Of a DNA stretch of 64,000 nt, positions 34,443-43,358 are shown one piece after another. The notes under the pieces are model-generated. The model was not told the DNA's origin. It ran no database searches and saw only the letters and a list, made by a program, of their open reading frames with translations. A program made the translations under genes and the position numbers. The stretch's first letter is position 1. Every line of letters starts with the position of its first letter. Origin of the DNA: Candidatus Hydrogenedentota bacterium (GTDB lineage Bacteria; Hydrogenedentota; Hydrogenedentia; Hydrogenedentales; SLHB01); NCBI GenBank assembly GCA_020848835.1, contig JADLHJ010000113.1, forward strand, positions 1 through 64,000, written 5' to 3'.

Positions 34443-36997
34443 GCGCGCGCGCCCCGGCGTATCGTGGTGTCCGCGCGCGAGAACTGTGTGTGGCTGAAAT
34501 AGTGCCAGGCCAACGCATCGGAAACATCGCGCAACGTCTGCGCCCACTCGAAGAGACGCACCTCGAGTGCCGCGCGGCGGCTTTGCGACGCAACGGCGGC
34601 AAGCTCGAAGATATCGGCAAGCTGCAAGTCGGCGGAAAGCCGCGTGACAAGCTGTTGCTCGCGACTTGCAAAAGGATATGACTTCTCGCGCGGCAGCGCT
34701 TCGATGTGCCGCACGAGGCGAGCCGATTGAAACGCAACCGCGCGCGGGTTCGACTCGTCCGTGATCAACAAATCCAGCACAGCGGGTGTCTGGAGGTTGC
34801 CGCCATAACGCGATCGAAAGGTCATCGCGCTGTCGGAGATTTCCAGCGCTGCCTGCAACACCGCCGACTCCGGCTCAATCGGTATGACCAGGCATGATCG
34901 CAACAACTCGAATGTGTTCAGCGTACGCTCGACGCGGCGGCCAATATCGAGGAAACGCCAGCCGTGGCCGCGCGTCATGTTTTCCGTCGCGAACCCGCTG
35001 AACGCCGCGAGATCGGTTATGATCTGATTGAGCAACGCCAGGGCCTCGCCCGCGCGCGGTGGCCGCGCACCACCATCCGGCAGGTCTTCCATGAGCCGGC
35101 CCAGGATGCGCCAGGTATCGAGCGACAAGCGATCGCGCACCACCCACGCAACATTGTTGAGAACGGCAAAGGTCGTGCTGACGCTGTTGTTCCAGGACCG
35201 ATCGAAAAGCGCGGCGATGACGCGACGTTCGACGCCGCGCAGATCGGCTTCGTCTTCGTAGCCGTTCTTTCCCGGTGCGCAGGGCAACACCAGCGCGAGG
35301 CTGCGCACGATTGCCGGCAACTCGCGGCCGGAGGAACTGCTTGCTTCGTCCGTCAAACGCGAGAGCACGCAGCGAATGATGCGCGAAGTGCTTTCGATGC
35401 GTTCCAGATAACGTCCCAGCCAAAACAAATTGTCCGCTGCTCGGCTGGGAAGATTGCTCATCGTGCGTTTGATGTCAATGCGTTTGCCCGCGTTGGGCAG
35501 GAGTGTATGCGTATCGACAGGCCCGCTCGTGAGCGCCCAGGTGTCTTTGCTGCCGCCGCCTCGCTGCATCGAAATGACGAGCGAATCCGGCGAGTCGCTG
35601 AAGCGCGTGAGCCCGCCTGGCATCACCGCATATGCGTCTTGTTCGCCCGCGACCGCGTAGGTGCGCAACATCGCATGGCGCGGCGCGAGCCCCTGCGGTG
35701 TCCACATGGGCACCGTCGAAGGCACAATACGTTCCTGCGCGACGTAATCGAAAGGACGCGCGCGAATCGCGTCGATGAGATTGTCGCGTTCCCGCGGGTT
35801 CAGCGATTGCACGACCGTCGGGTTCCAGCCGCGCCCCGAAAACGCCGGCGCGACCAGCAGCGAATCGAAACGTTCCAGCGCGGCTTTCATATGTTCAGGA
35901 TTCGCACACCACCAGGTTGTTACGGATGGCATGGACAGTTCTTGCTTCAACAAGTGGCGACACAAATCCGGCAAGAGCGCGCGCAGCGCTGGTGCCTCCA
36001 ACACGCCGCAACCGAGCGCGTTCCCAATCGCCACGTTGCCCGCGTACGCCGCCTGGACCAACCCCACGAGACCCGAGGCACTCTCCGTGCCGAAGTCCAG
36101 CGGATCGCAGAGCTGATCGTCCACACGCCGGAAGATCACGTCCACGCGCGACAACCCCTCAAGCGTTTTCAGATACACGCAGTTGTCGCGCACGGTCAGG
36201 TCGTCGTTTTCCACAAGCGTGAAGTTCAAATACCGCGCAAGGTACGAGTGCTCGAAATACGTCTCATGCGTAGGCCCCGGCGACATGAGGACAATTGTCG
36301 GATTGTCGCGGTTCGACAATGCCAGTTCGCGCAGCGTCGTGCGCAGCCGTTCGAAGAACGCCGCCAGCCGTTGCACGCCGCACTCCTGCGTGATGGTGGG
36401 AAAAATGCGGGTGGTGACCAGCCGGTTCTCCAGCGCGTAGCCCGCACCCGAGGGGGCCTGTGTGCGGTCCGCGACGACCATCCACGCGCCGTCCGCGCCG
36501 CGCGCGATGTCCGCGGCATAAAAATGCAGCCAGCGGTCACGCGGCACCCGCAGACCAAGGCAAGGCAACAAGAATGCCGGGTTTGCATATACAAACTCAG
36601 CCGGCACGATCCCGTCCCGCACTAGCGTTTGCGGGCCATAGAGGTCGCGCAGCACCGCGTTCAAGAGCGCCGCGCGCTGGGCAATGCCGCGATCGATTTC
36701 TTTCCATTCCCGCTCGGAAATAACCTCCGGCACCAGGTCGATGGTCCAGGGCCGGTGCGACACGCGCGCGTCCCCGTAGACGTTGTACGATACGCCGTCC
36801 TCTTCGATGAGGTCCATCGCCTGTTGGTGCCGCCGCTGGAACTCGACCGCGCCAATGCGATCGATGTGTTCGGCATAAGCCTGCCAGTGCGGGCGCAGCG
36901 CGCCGTCCGCGTCCGACATCTCGTCAAACGCGCCGGGTTTTGCGCGGTAGCCACGCGCGAGCGACTCGCCCGCTATGTCGGCCTTTTGTGTCGCCAT
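34439..36997 (-). CDS. fused circularly permuted ATP-grasp and alpha-E domain protein
   Basis: The 852-residue protein joins two proteins that are usually separate neighbours. The N-terminal half (about 1-490) is a circularly permuted ATP-grasp of the DUF404/DUF407 type, with GVSYNVYGDA, LPCLGLRVPRDRWLHFYAADI and a C-terminal FDYVAQERIVPSTVPMW region. The C-terminal half (about 520-850) is an alpha-E domain (DUF403) starting SRAADNLFWLGRYLERIEST. ATP-grasp enzymes form amide or peptide bonds via acylphosphates. The substrate is unknown. It is coupled to the transglutaminase-like gene downstream. Confidence 0.92.
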   Translation of the reverse strand: MATQKADIAGESLARGYRAKPGAFDEMSDADGALRPHWQAYAEHIDRIGAVEFQRRHQQAMDLIEEDGVSYNVYGDARVSHRPWTIDLVPEVISEREWKEIDRGIAQRAALLNAVLRDLYGPQTLVRDGIVPAEFVYANPAFLLPCLGLRVPRDRWLHFYAADIARGADGAWMVVADRTQAPSGAGYALENRLVTTRIFPTITQECGVQRLAAFFERLRTTLRELALSNRDNPTIVLMSPGPTHETYFEHSYLARYLNFTLVENDDLTVRDNCVYLKTLEGLSRVDVIFRRVDDQLCDPLDFGTESASGLVGLVQAAYAGNVAIGNALGCGVLEAPALRALLPDLCRHLLKQELSMPSVTTWWCANPEHMKAALERFDSLLVAPAFSGRGWNPTVVQSLNPRERDNLIDAIRARPFDYVAQERIVPSTVPMWTPQGLAPRHAMLRTYAVAGEQDAYAVMPGGLTRFSDSPDSLVISMQRGGGSKDTWALTSGPVDTHTLLPNAGKRIDIKRTMSNLPSRAADNLFWLGRYLERIESTSRIIRCVLSRLTDEASSSSGRELPAIVRSLALVLPCAPGKNGYEDEADLRGVERRVIAALFDRSWNNSVSTTFAVLNNVAWVVRDRLSLDTWRILGRLMEDLPDGGARPPRAGEALALLNQIITDLAAFSGFATENMTRGHGWRFLDIGRRVERTLNTFELLRSCLVIPIEPESAVLQAALEISDSAMTFRSRYGGNLQTPAVLDLLITDESNPRAVAFQSARLVRHIEALPREKSYPFASREQQLVTRLSADLQLADIFELAAVASQSRRAALEVRLFEWAQTLRDVSDALAWHYFSHTQFSRADTTIRRGARA

Positions 36998-37073
36998 GCA
37001 TCAATTCCCAAAGGCGCGATAGTGTAGCAAAAGCGGGCATCGCGAGACTCATCGCAACTTTAGTGCGTACAGC

Positions 37074-37155
37074 GTGCTCGTGCTCCTGCTCGTCATCGTA
37101 CTCGCACTCGATACTCGAACAGATCGAGAACGATGACGAGCAGGAGCACGAGCAC
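37074..37155. repeat. 82-base palindromic repeat element, copy 1
   Basis: Perfect 26-base arms at 37074-37099 and 37130-37155 surround a 30-base core that includes ACTCGATACTCGAAC. The arm starts GTGCTCGTGCTCCTGCTCGT. A second copy in opposite orientation lies at 61618-61698. Confidence 0.93.
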
Positions 37156-37268
37156 GAAAAGTGGGCGCCGCCAACCATCTTGCAACAATTCTGGCGCGTT
37201 TGCGCCGCAATCCCGTATAGTGGCGCGGGCTAACCTGACAGACAAACCACGTGAAGGAGCACCGCGCC

Positions 37269-38540
37269 ATGCCAACGATTTCACGCCGTTCGTTCATACA
37301 AGCCAGCAGCGCCGCTGCCGCAGCCTACGCAGTCGCCGGTTCCGCGCACGCGGCTGCGGGTGACCGTGTGCGCCACGCCGTCATCGGCGTCGGCGGACAA
37401 GGCGGAAACCACGTGAAGGCATTTGCCTCCATGGAACATTGCGAACTTGTCGCAATCGCCGACGTGGACGCGGAGCGCCGCGAACAGGTCGCAAAATTAA
37501 TATCAGACAAAGCCACTGTAAAACAGTATGAAGATTTTCGCGAACTGTTGAAGGACGAATCGATCCAAAGTGTCAGCATCGCGACACCCGATCATTGGCA
37601 CACGCCCGTCGCGTTGGCTGCCCTCAAAGCCGGCAAACACGTTTACGTCGAAAAACCCTGCTGCCACAACATGAAAGAAGGCGTGCTACTCGCCGCCGCG
37701 CAGAAGAAAACCGGATTGTGCGTGCAACACGGCACGCAATTTCGCAGCACCCAGGCCGCCCGCGAAGGTATTCAACAACTGCGCGACGGCGTCATTGGCA
37801 CCGTGCGCATGGCGAAGGCAATCAACCACCAGTTCCGTGGCCCTATCGGACGAAAACCGGATAGTGAACCGCCCGCGGGCCTGAACTACGACATGTGGCT
37901 CGGCCCCGCGCCCGTGCGCCCGTTCTCGGAAAACCGTTTCAAGTACAACTGGCATTGGCATTGGGACTACGGCACCGGCGACATCGGCAACGACGGCGTC
38001 CACCAGATCGATGTCGCGCGCTGGGGACTCGGCGTCGGATTGCCAAAAGCAGTGGGTGCGTCCGGCGGACAACTTTTCTACAACGACGATCACGAAACGC
38101 CCGACACGCAAGTCGTCACCTACGAGTACGACAATTGCTATCTGCTCTACGAAATGCGCCTGTGGACTGATTACCTGCTCGAAGGCCACGACAACGGCGT
38201 CGTGTACTACGGCGACAAAGGCACGCTCGAAATCGGGCGCAACGGCACGACAATCAAACTAATCGATAAGGAACCGCAGAAGATCGAAGGTGGCGCAGAT
38301 CTCGCCGCAAACGTCCGCAACTTCCTCGACGCTGTGAAAGAAAAGGATCCCTCGAAACTCAACGCGCCCATCTCCGAAGGCGTGCTGTCATCGCAGCTCT
38401 CACTACTCGGCAACGTCGCCACGCGCGTTGGCCGAAAACTGACTTTGGACATCGACAAAGTCGAGTGCATCAATGACGACGAAGCAAACAAACTCTTCTC
38501 GCGCGAATACCGCAAGGGTTATGAATTGGTGGAAGTATGA
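37269..38540 (+). CDS. Tat-exported Gfo/Idh/MocA family oxidoreductase
   Basis: The 423-residue protein has a twin-arginine signal (SRRSFIQASSAAAAAYA). A Rossmann NAD(P)-binding domain follows with VIGVGGQGGNHVKAF, then the family's Lys motif in YVEKPCCHNMKEG and a C-terminal alpha/beta substrate domain containing GTGDIGNDGVHQIDVARW. Such exported members are abundant in Planctomycetes and relatives and probably act on sugars or sugar acids. AAGGAG at 37254-37259 fixes the ATG at 37269. The stop overlaps the start of the beta-helix gene as ATGA. Confidence 0.92.
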   Translation: MPTISRRSFIQASSAAAAAYAVAGSAHAAAGDRVRHAVIGVGGQGGNHVKAFASMEHCELVAIADVDAERREQVAKLISDKATVKQYEDFRELLKDESIQSVSIATPDHWHTPVALAALKAGKHVYVEKPCCHNMKEGVLLAAAQKKTGLCVQHGTQFRSTQAAREGIQQLRDGVIGTVRMAKAINHQFRGPIGRKPDSEPPAGLNYDMWLGPAPVRPFSENRFKYNWHWHWDYGTGDIGNDGVHQIDVARWGLGVGLPKAVGASGGQLFYNDDHETPDTQVVTYEYDNCYLLYEMRLWTDYLLEGHDNGVVYYGDKGTLEIGRNGTTIKLIDKEPQKIEGGADLAANVRNFLDAVKEKDPSKLNAPISEGVLSSQLSLLGNVATRVGRKLTLDIDKVECINDDEANKLFSREYRKGYELVEV

Positions 38541-40582
38541 TAAGAGGATTTTCGGCACGCCTATTCTTTCTTTGTGTTCTCCCTGCCGTTGGAGTACTGC
38601 ACGCCGAATCGGAAAACGTAGTTTTGTCTGGTATGGAGCCAGCTCACATGTTGCTGGTTTCACCCAATGAGCCGAACTCGCTGGAAAACGCTTTAAAGGA
38701 GTTACGAGAACGCCGAACGGGCGATCAAGCGAAGGAAAAACAATATTCTATTGCAGTCGCGTTCGAGCCCGGATCTTACGAGATTACGCATCCCATTGAA
38801 CTTGGTCCTGAAGATGGATTCAGCTCGTCCGACGTGTTTCCTCGGCTTTCATTTTGTGTACGAAATGCTGAGTCAGGCAAATCAGGTGAAGTGCATTTTG
38901 TCGGGGGCAAGACCTTAAGGAACTGGAAGCTGGTTAATGACAAAACCGCGCTGGATAGACTGCCAAACGACGATGCGCGCAAGGCCGTCATGCAGTGCGA
39001 CCTCAAAGCACTCGGCATCACCGACTACGGCACATTAAAGCGCCGAGGCTTTGGTCGTCCTACTGAACCCGCCGCGCTCGAACTTTTTTTTGACGGGCAA
39101 CCGATGACGCTCGCGCGCTGGCCAAACAACGATTGGGCGCGCATCGCCGATGTGCCGGCAGGCGCTGAAGGTAAGTTCATTTACGAAGGCGATCAGCCCG
39201 CGAAATGGAGCAGGCCGGGCGAAGTGTGGATACATGGTTATTGGACATGGGATTGGGCGGACTCGTTTGAACAAGTGGGTTCAATCGACCCGCAAACAAA
39301 AGAAATTTCAACCGTCGCGCCGCACGGCGTGTATGGTTACAAGAAAGGCGCGCGATTCTACGCACTCAACATCCTCGAAGAGCTTGATCAACCTGGCGAG
39401 TACTACGTCGACCGCGAATCCGGTGTGCTCTATTTCTGGCCGCCAAAACCCATCGACAGCGCGCCCGCGCAGGTTTCCCTGCTTGAAGGCCCAATGTTCA
39501 TCATCAACGGCGCGCAAAACGTTTCCATCAACGGCATCACCTTCGAGTGTACGCGCGGAGCGGGCGTGCAAGTGACCAACGCGGATCGCGTTACGGTTTC
39601 AGACTGCACCTTCCGCAATATCGGTACAAACGCGATCACCATGGACGGTAAGGACAGTTCGATCAGAAACTGTGTCATGTACAACCTCGGCGACGGCGGC
39701 ATCTCGATCAGCGGCGGCGATCGCATGACCCTAACGCCGGGAAATCTCGTAGCTGACAACAACGAGATTCACGACTACAGCCTCACTGTGCGCACCTACA
39801 CCTCCGCGATCAACGTTTCAGGCGTCGGCAACACCGTCTCGCACAATCTTATCTACAACGCCCCGCACATGGCCATCGGTCTCGGCGGAAACGACCATAT
39901 CATCGAGTACAACGAAGTCCACCACGTCTGCATGGAAACGCACGATGCCGGCGCGTTCTACATGGGACGCGACTGGACCCAGCGCGGCAACGTCGTTCGC
40001 TACAACTTCATGCACGAAATGGGCAACGGCGACGTGCAGGCGATCTATCTCGACGACTGGACCAGCGGCGTGATGGTCTACGGAAACATCTGCCACGGCG
40101 CGCGACGCGGCGTGCTCGTCGGTGGCGGACGCGACAACATCATCGACAACAACATCTTCGTCAACTGCGGCACCGGCGTGCACATCGATCAACGCGGACT
40201 CGGTTGGGCCAAGAACTATTTCAACGGTGAAACGCCCACGCTCTTCGACCGCATGAAAGACGTTAAAGGCGATCAACCGCCCTACACCGATAAATACCCG
40301 GAATTAAAAACGTTATTGAACGATGAACCCGTCCTGGCCAAAGGCAACAAGGTAATCCACAACATCAACGTCGGCGACAACTTCCTCGACCTCACCGACG
40401 GCCTCACGGAAGAAACGCCCTACCTCGAGATCAAAGACAACTTCACCGAAGGAGATCCCGGCTTCCTCGACGCAGCCAAACACGACTACCGCCTCAAACC
40501 CAATTCCCCCGCCTTCGGCAAAGGTTTCAAGGAACTGCCCTTTGAAAAAATGGGCCGAAACGGGCCAAGTATCTTGAAATGA
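38537..40582 (+). CDS. secreted right-handed parallel beta-helix protein
   Basis: The 681-residue protein has a signal peptide (MIRGFSARLFFLCVLPAVG, cut near HAES), a beta-rich N-terminal part with VHFVGGKTLRNWK, and from about residue 310 a run of beta-helix coils (INGAQNVSINGITFECTRG, NADRVTVSDCTFRNIG and further). This fold is used by polysaccharide lyases and glycoside hydrolases. No specific catalytic signature was recognised. Translational coupling to the exported oxidoreductase suggests a joint role in polysaccharide breakdown. Confidence 0.85.
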   Translation: MIRGFSARLFFLCVLPAVGVLHAESENVVLSGMEPAHMLLVSPNEPNSLENALKELRERRTGDQAKEKQYSIAVAFEPGSYEITHPIELGPEDGFSSSDVFPRLSFCVRNAESGKSGEVHFVGGKTLRNWKLVNDKTALDRLPNDDARKAVMQCDLKALGITDYGTLKRRGFGRPTEPAALELFFDGQPMTLARWPNNDWARIADVPAGAEGKFIYEGDQPAKWSRPGEVWIHGYWTWDWADSFEQVGSIDPQTKEISTVAPHGVYGYKKGARFYALNILEELDQPGEYYVDRESGVLYFWPPKPIDSAPAQVSLLEGPMFIINGAQNVSINGITFECTRGAGVQVTNADRVTVSDCTFRNIGTNAITMDGKDSSIRNCVMYNLGDGGISISGGDRMTLTPGNLVADNNEIHDYSLTVRTYTSAINVSGVGNTVSHNLIYNAPHMAIGLGGNDHIIEYNEVHHVCMETHDAGAFYMGRDWTQRGNVVRYNFMHEMGNGDVQAIYLDDWTSGVMVYGNICHGARRGVLVGGGRDNIIDNNIFVNCGTGVHIDQRGLGWAKNYFNGETPTLFDRMKDVKGDQPPYTDKYPELKTLLNDEPVLAKGNKVIHNINVGDNFLDLTDGLTEETPYLEIKDNFTEGDPGFLDAAKHDYRLKPNSPAFGKGFKELPFEKMGRNGPSILK

Positions 40583-40695
40583 GTGATTTACATGGTTGGG
40601 TGGCGGTTAAAAATGAACGATAAAGCTTGAAGTATAAAAATCTTCGCGGCCTGTTCGTTATATTTGGTAGTGTGCATCACCGAGGATAATCCACA

Positions 40696-41181
40696 ATGCC
40701 AACGCGAGAAATTTCCGAAGGCCGCAAGATCCTTTTTTACATCGGCGGCATTATTGCCGTCGTTGGCTTCTTAACATTTGGATCGGTATTCGTTTCCGGC
40801 GCGTTGAACTTCGGCAATTTCGACAACTTTGAAGCGCGTGGACGTAGCATGGGCCTGCGCGCAATCGGCGGCATGGGGCTAATTGTTGCGGGAATGGTCT
40901 TGCAAGGGATCGGTCGTGTAGGTCTTGCGGGGTCTGGCGTAGTCCTCGATCCACAGCGAGCACGCAAGGATATCGAGCCATGGTCGCGCATGCAGGGAGG
41001 CATACTCAAGGATACGCTAGGCGAAGCCGGACTTGATCTCAGCAAGATTGGTGGCGCGAGCGTTCCAGCGCCAGTAGACTTCGACGAAAAGCTACGAAAA
41101 CTTCATCAACTCCACCAAGACGGCATTCTCAGCAAGGAAGAATACGAGCGCGAAAAGGCGGAGCTCCTCGCTAACAATTAA
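40696..41181 (+). CDS. membrane protein with C-terminal SHOCT domain
   Basis: The 161-residue protein has two hydrophobic segments (about residues 12-34 and 54-74) and a C-terminal SHOCT domain ending LHQDGILSKEEYEREKAELL. SHOCT is a short oligomerisation module often placed at protein ends. The function is unknown. The stop region overlaps the convergent recQ stop by 4 bases. Confidence 0.85.
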   Translation: MPTREISEGRKILFYIGGIIAVVGFLTFGSVFVSGALNFGNFDNFEARGRSMGLRAIGGMGLIVAGMVLQGIGRVGLAGSGVVLDPQRARKDIEPWSRMQGGILKDTLGEAGLDLSKIGGASVPAPVDFDEKLRKLHQLHQDGILSKEEYEREKAELLANN

Positions 41182-43343
41182 CCGCCGTTGCGAATACAGG
41201 CCAAGCACACGCGAATCTGGATGTACGAAGCGTCACCATTCAACGCGTCGAATATGGATTTGAGCCGCCCGTCCCCGCCTTCATTCACGGCAAAGCGTAC
41301 ACGCTCCAATATCTCAATACCCGCCCAAGGTTCCGGGTCGGATATGTTCGCGGCCTCGATATACTCCGCCAAATACTCCCCTACCGTTGAAGGCGCGCGC
41401 TGCAACTGTTCGCAGACTTCTTCAACGCTGAGCCGCGCCGCAAAAAGTTTCGCCGCCGCGTCGCGCATGTCCTGTTTGCTTCGTCGTGCCGGCTTCGTGG
41501 GCAGTGCTACTTGAGTGTCGCCTTCGATATCGCGGGCTTCGCAGAACTCTTGAATGACTTGTATAAACTGCGCGCCGAAATCTTCCGCTTTGCGTTCGCC
41601 TATACCGTGCACCTGTCGCAGCGCCGCAAGCGTCACGGGTTTCTTTGCGGCCATGTCGTTGAGCGAAACATCGCTGAGAATAACGAAGGCCGGAACGCTA
41701 CGCTCGTCCGCAATGCTGCGGCGGAGCGCCCGCAGTTTCTCGAATAACTTTAGGTCAACGGGACTTGCAGGCTTCGCGGCCAGCTTTCGCTCCCGCTCGC
41801 GCTCCCGCGGCGCGCGCTTAACCACGGCAGAAAAACGAACGCCGCTCAGCTTCGGATCTTCCGTGAGCCGCGGGCCGTCGGCGAGTACGTTGTATTGGCC
41901 GCGTTTAACGAGATATTCCTGATCGACAAGTTGATCGATCCACGCGCGAATCGCGGCCTCGTCTTGGTCTTGTAGTGCGCCATACGATGACAACTGCGCC
42001 GCGCGACTGGACAAGACGCGATCCTCCCGCGAACCGGCCAACACCTGCATGGTGAATTTTGGCCCGGCGTAATCGCCAATCTGCCGCGCGCAATCGATGA
42101 TCGTGCGCGCTATCGAAATCGAGTGCTCGTCAGCTTCCGAAACATCGAGACACACATCGCAGGCGCCGCAACGCGGCTTCGCGTAGGTTTCTCCAAAGTA
42201 GGCGAGAATCGATTTGTGGCGGCATTGCATGCGCCTCGCGAACTGCAGCATGTCCTCCAACTTCGCAAGTGCGATGGGCGCTGCGTCGCTTTCTTCCTTC
42301 TCCAGAATGTTCTTCCACAACATGAAATCTGCATTTGAATAGACCAGCCAACACTCCGATTCAAGCCCGTCACGTCCAGCGCGCCCTGTTTCCTGTTGGT
42401 AATGCTCGATAGACTTCGGCAGGCCCGCATGAATCACGTAACGCACGTTTGATTTGTCTATCCCCATGCCAAAAGCGACCGTGGCGACGATAATGTTTGC
42501 TTCGTCGCGCGAAAACGCTTCCTGATTGCGTTTGCGGACCTCGTCGCCCATGCCCGCGTGATACCCCAATGCTCGGTACCCTTTGACCTGTAACTTGGCG
42601 CAAAGATCCTCGACATTCTTCCGGCTGATGCAATACACCAAACCGGATTCGCCGGAATGATTGCTAATTATCTCGTCGACCTGATCGATCAGACTTCCAC
42701 GCTGCAACACGCGATAGGTCAAGTTTGGGCGATCAAACGATCCCACGATGACCTTCGGATCGCGCAGCGTCAATTCCGAAACGATATCGTCGCGCACCTG
42801 CGGCGTCGCAGTCGCAGTGAACGCATGCAGCGCCACCTCGGGAAACGCATCGCGCAGGGTGCGCAATTGGCGATATTCAGGACGAAAGTCGTGTCCCCAA
42901 TGGCTGATGCAATGCGCCTCATCAATCGCGACAAACGACACACCCAACCCGCGCACGTACTCGATGAACGCTGGTTGCACCAAACGTTCCGGCGAAACGT
43001 ACAGCAGCTTTACTTCGCCTGAACGCAACGCGCGATCCACCGCTTGCTTTTCCGCAAGGGTGAGTCCGCTGTGAATCGCTTCGGCCCGCACACCATTGGC
43101 CTTCAGCGCATCCACCTGATCTTTCATAAGGGAAATAAGCGGCGACACGACAATAGCGATGCCGTCGCGCATCAGCGCGGGCACCTGAAAACACAGCGAT
43201 TTACCGCCGCCTGTGGGTAGCACCACGACCGAATCGCGCGAATCGAGTGCACACGCAATCGCGTCGCCCTGCAAGGGACGCAACGCGTCGTAGCCCCAGT
43301 ATTGTCTTAAGGTGCCGAGAAGGTTTGAATCAGCGGTGGGCAC
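41178..43343 (-). CDS. recQ: ATP-dependent DNA helicase RecQ
   Basis: The 721-residue 3'-5' helicase has Walker A PTGGGKSLCF, DEAH box AIDEAHCISHWGHDFRP, the zinc-binding RecQ C-terminal region with CRHKSILAYFGE and CGACDVC, an HRDC domain beginning LFEKLRALRRSIADE, and a further C-terminal helix-turn-helix-like region (LSVEEVCEQLQRAPSTVGEYL). All core motifs are intact. It lies 15 bases downstream of ppk1. Confidence 0.96.
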   Translation of the reverse strand: MPTADSNLLGTLRQYWGYDALRPLQGDAIACALDSRDSVVVLPTGGGKSLCFQVPALMRDGIAIVVSPLISLMKDQVDALKANGVRAEAIHSGLTLAEKQAVDRALRSGEVKLLYVSPERLVQPAFIEYVRGLGVSFVAIDEAHCISHWGHDFRPEYRQLRTLRDAFPEVALHAFTATATPQVRDDIVSELTLRDPKVIVGSFDRPNLTYRVLQRGSLIDQVDEIISNHSGESGLVYCISRKNVEDLCAKLQVKGYRALGYHAGMGDEVRKRNQEAFSRDEANIIVATVAFGMGIDKSNVRYVIHAGLPKSIEHYQQETGRAGRDGLESECWLVYSNADFMLWKNILEKEESDAAPIALAKLEDMLQFARRMQCRHKSILAYFGETYAKPRCGACDVCLDVSEADEHSISIARTIIDCARQIGDYAGPKFTMQVLAGSREDRVLSSRAAQLSSYGALQDQDEAAIRAWIDQLVDQEYLVKRGQYNVLADGPRLTEDPKLSGVRFSAVVKRAPRERERERKLAAKPASPVDLKLFEKLRALRRSIADERSVPAFVILSDVSLNDMAAKKPVTLAALRQVHGIGERKAEDFGAQFIQVIQEFCEARDIEGDTQVALPTKPARRSKQDMRDAAAKLFAARLSVEEVCEQLQRAPSTVGEYLAEYIEAANISDPEPWAGIEILERVRFAVNEGGDGRLKSIFDALNGDASYIQIRVCLACIRNGG

Positions 43344-43358
43344 GATGCGCGGACGGCA

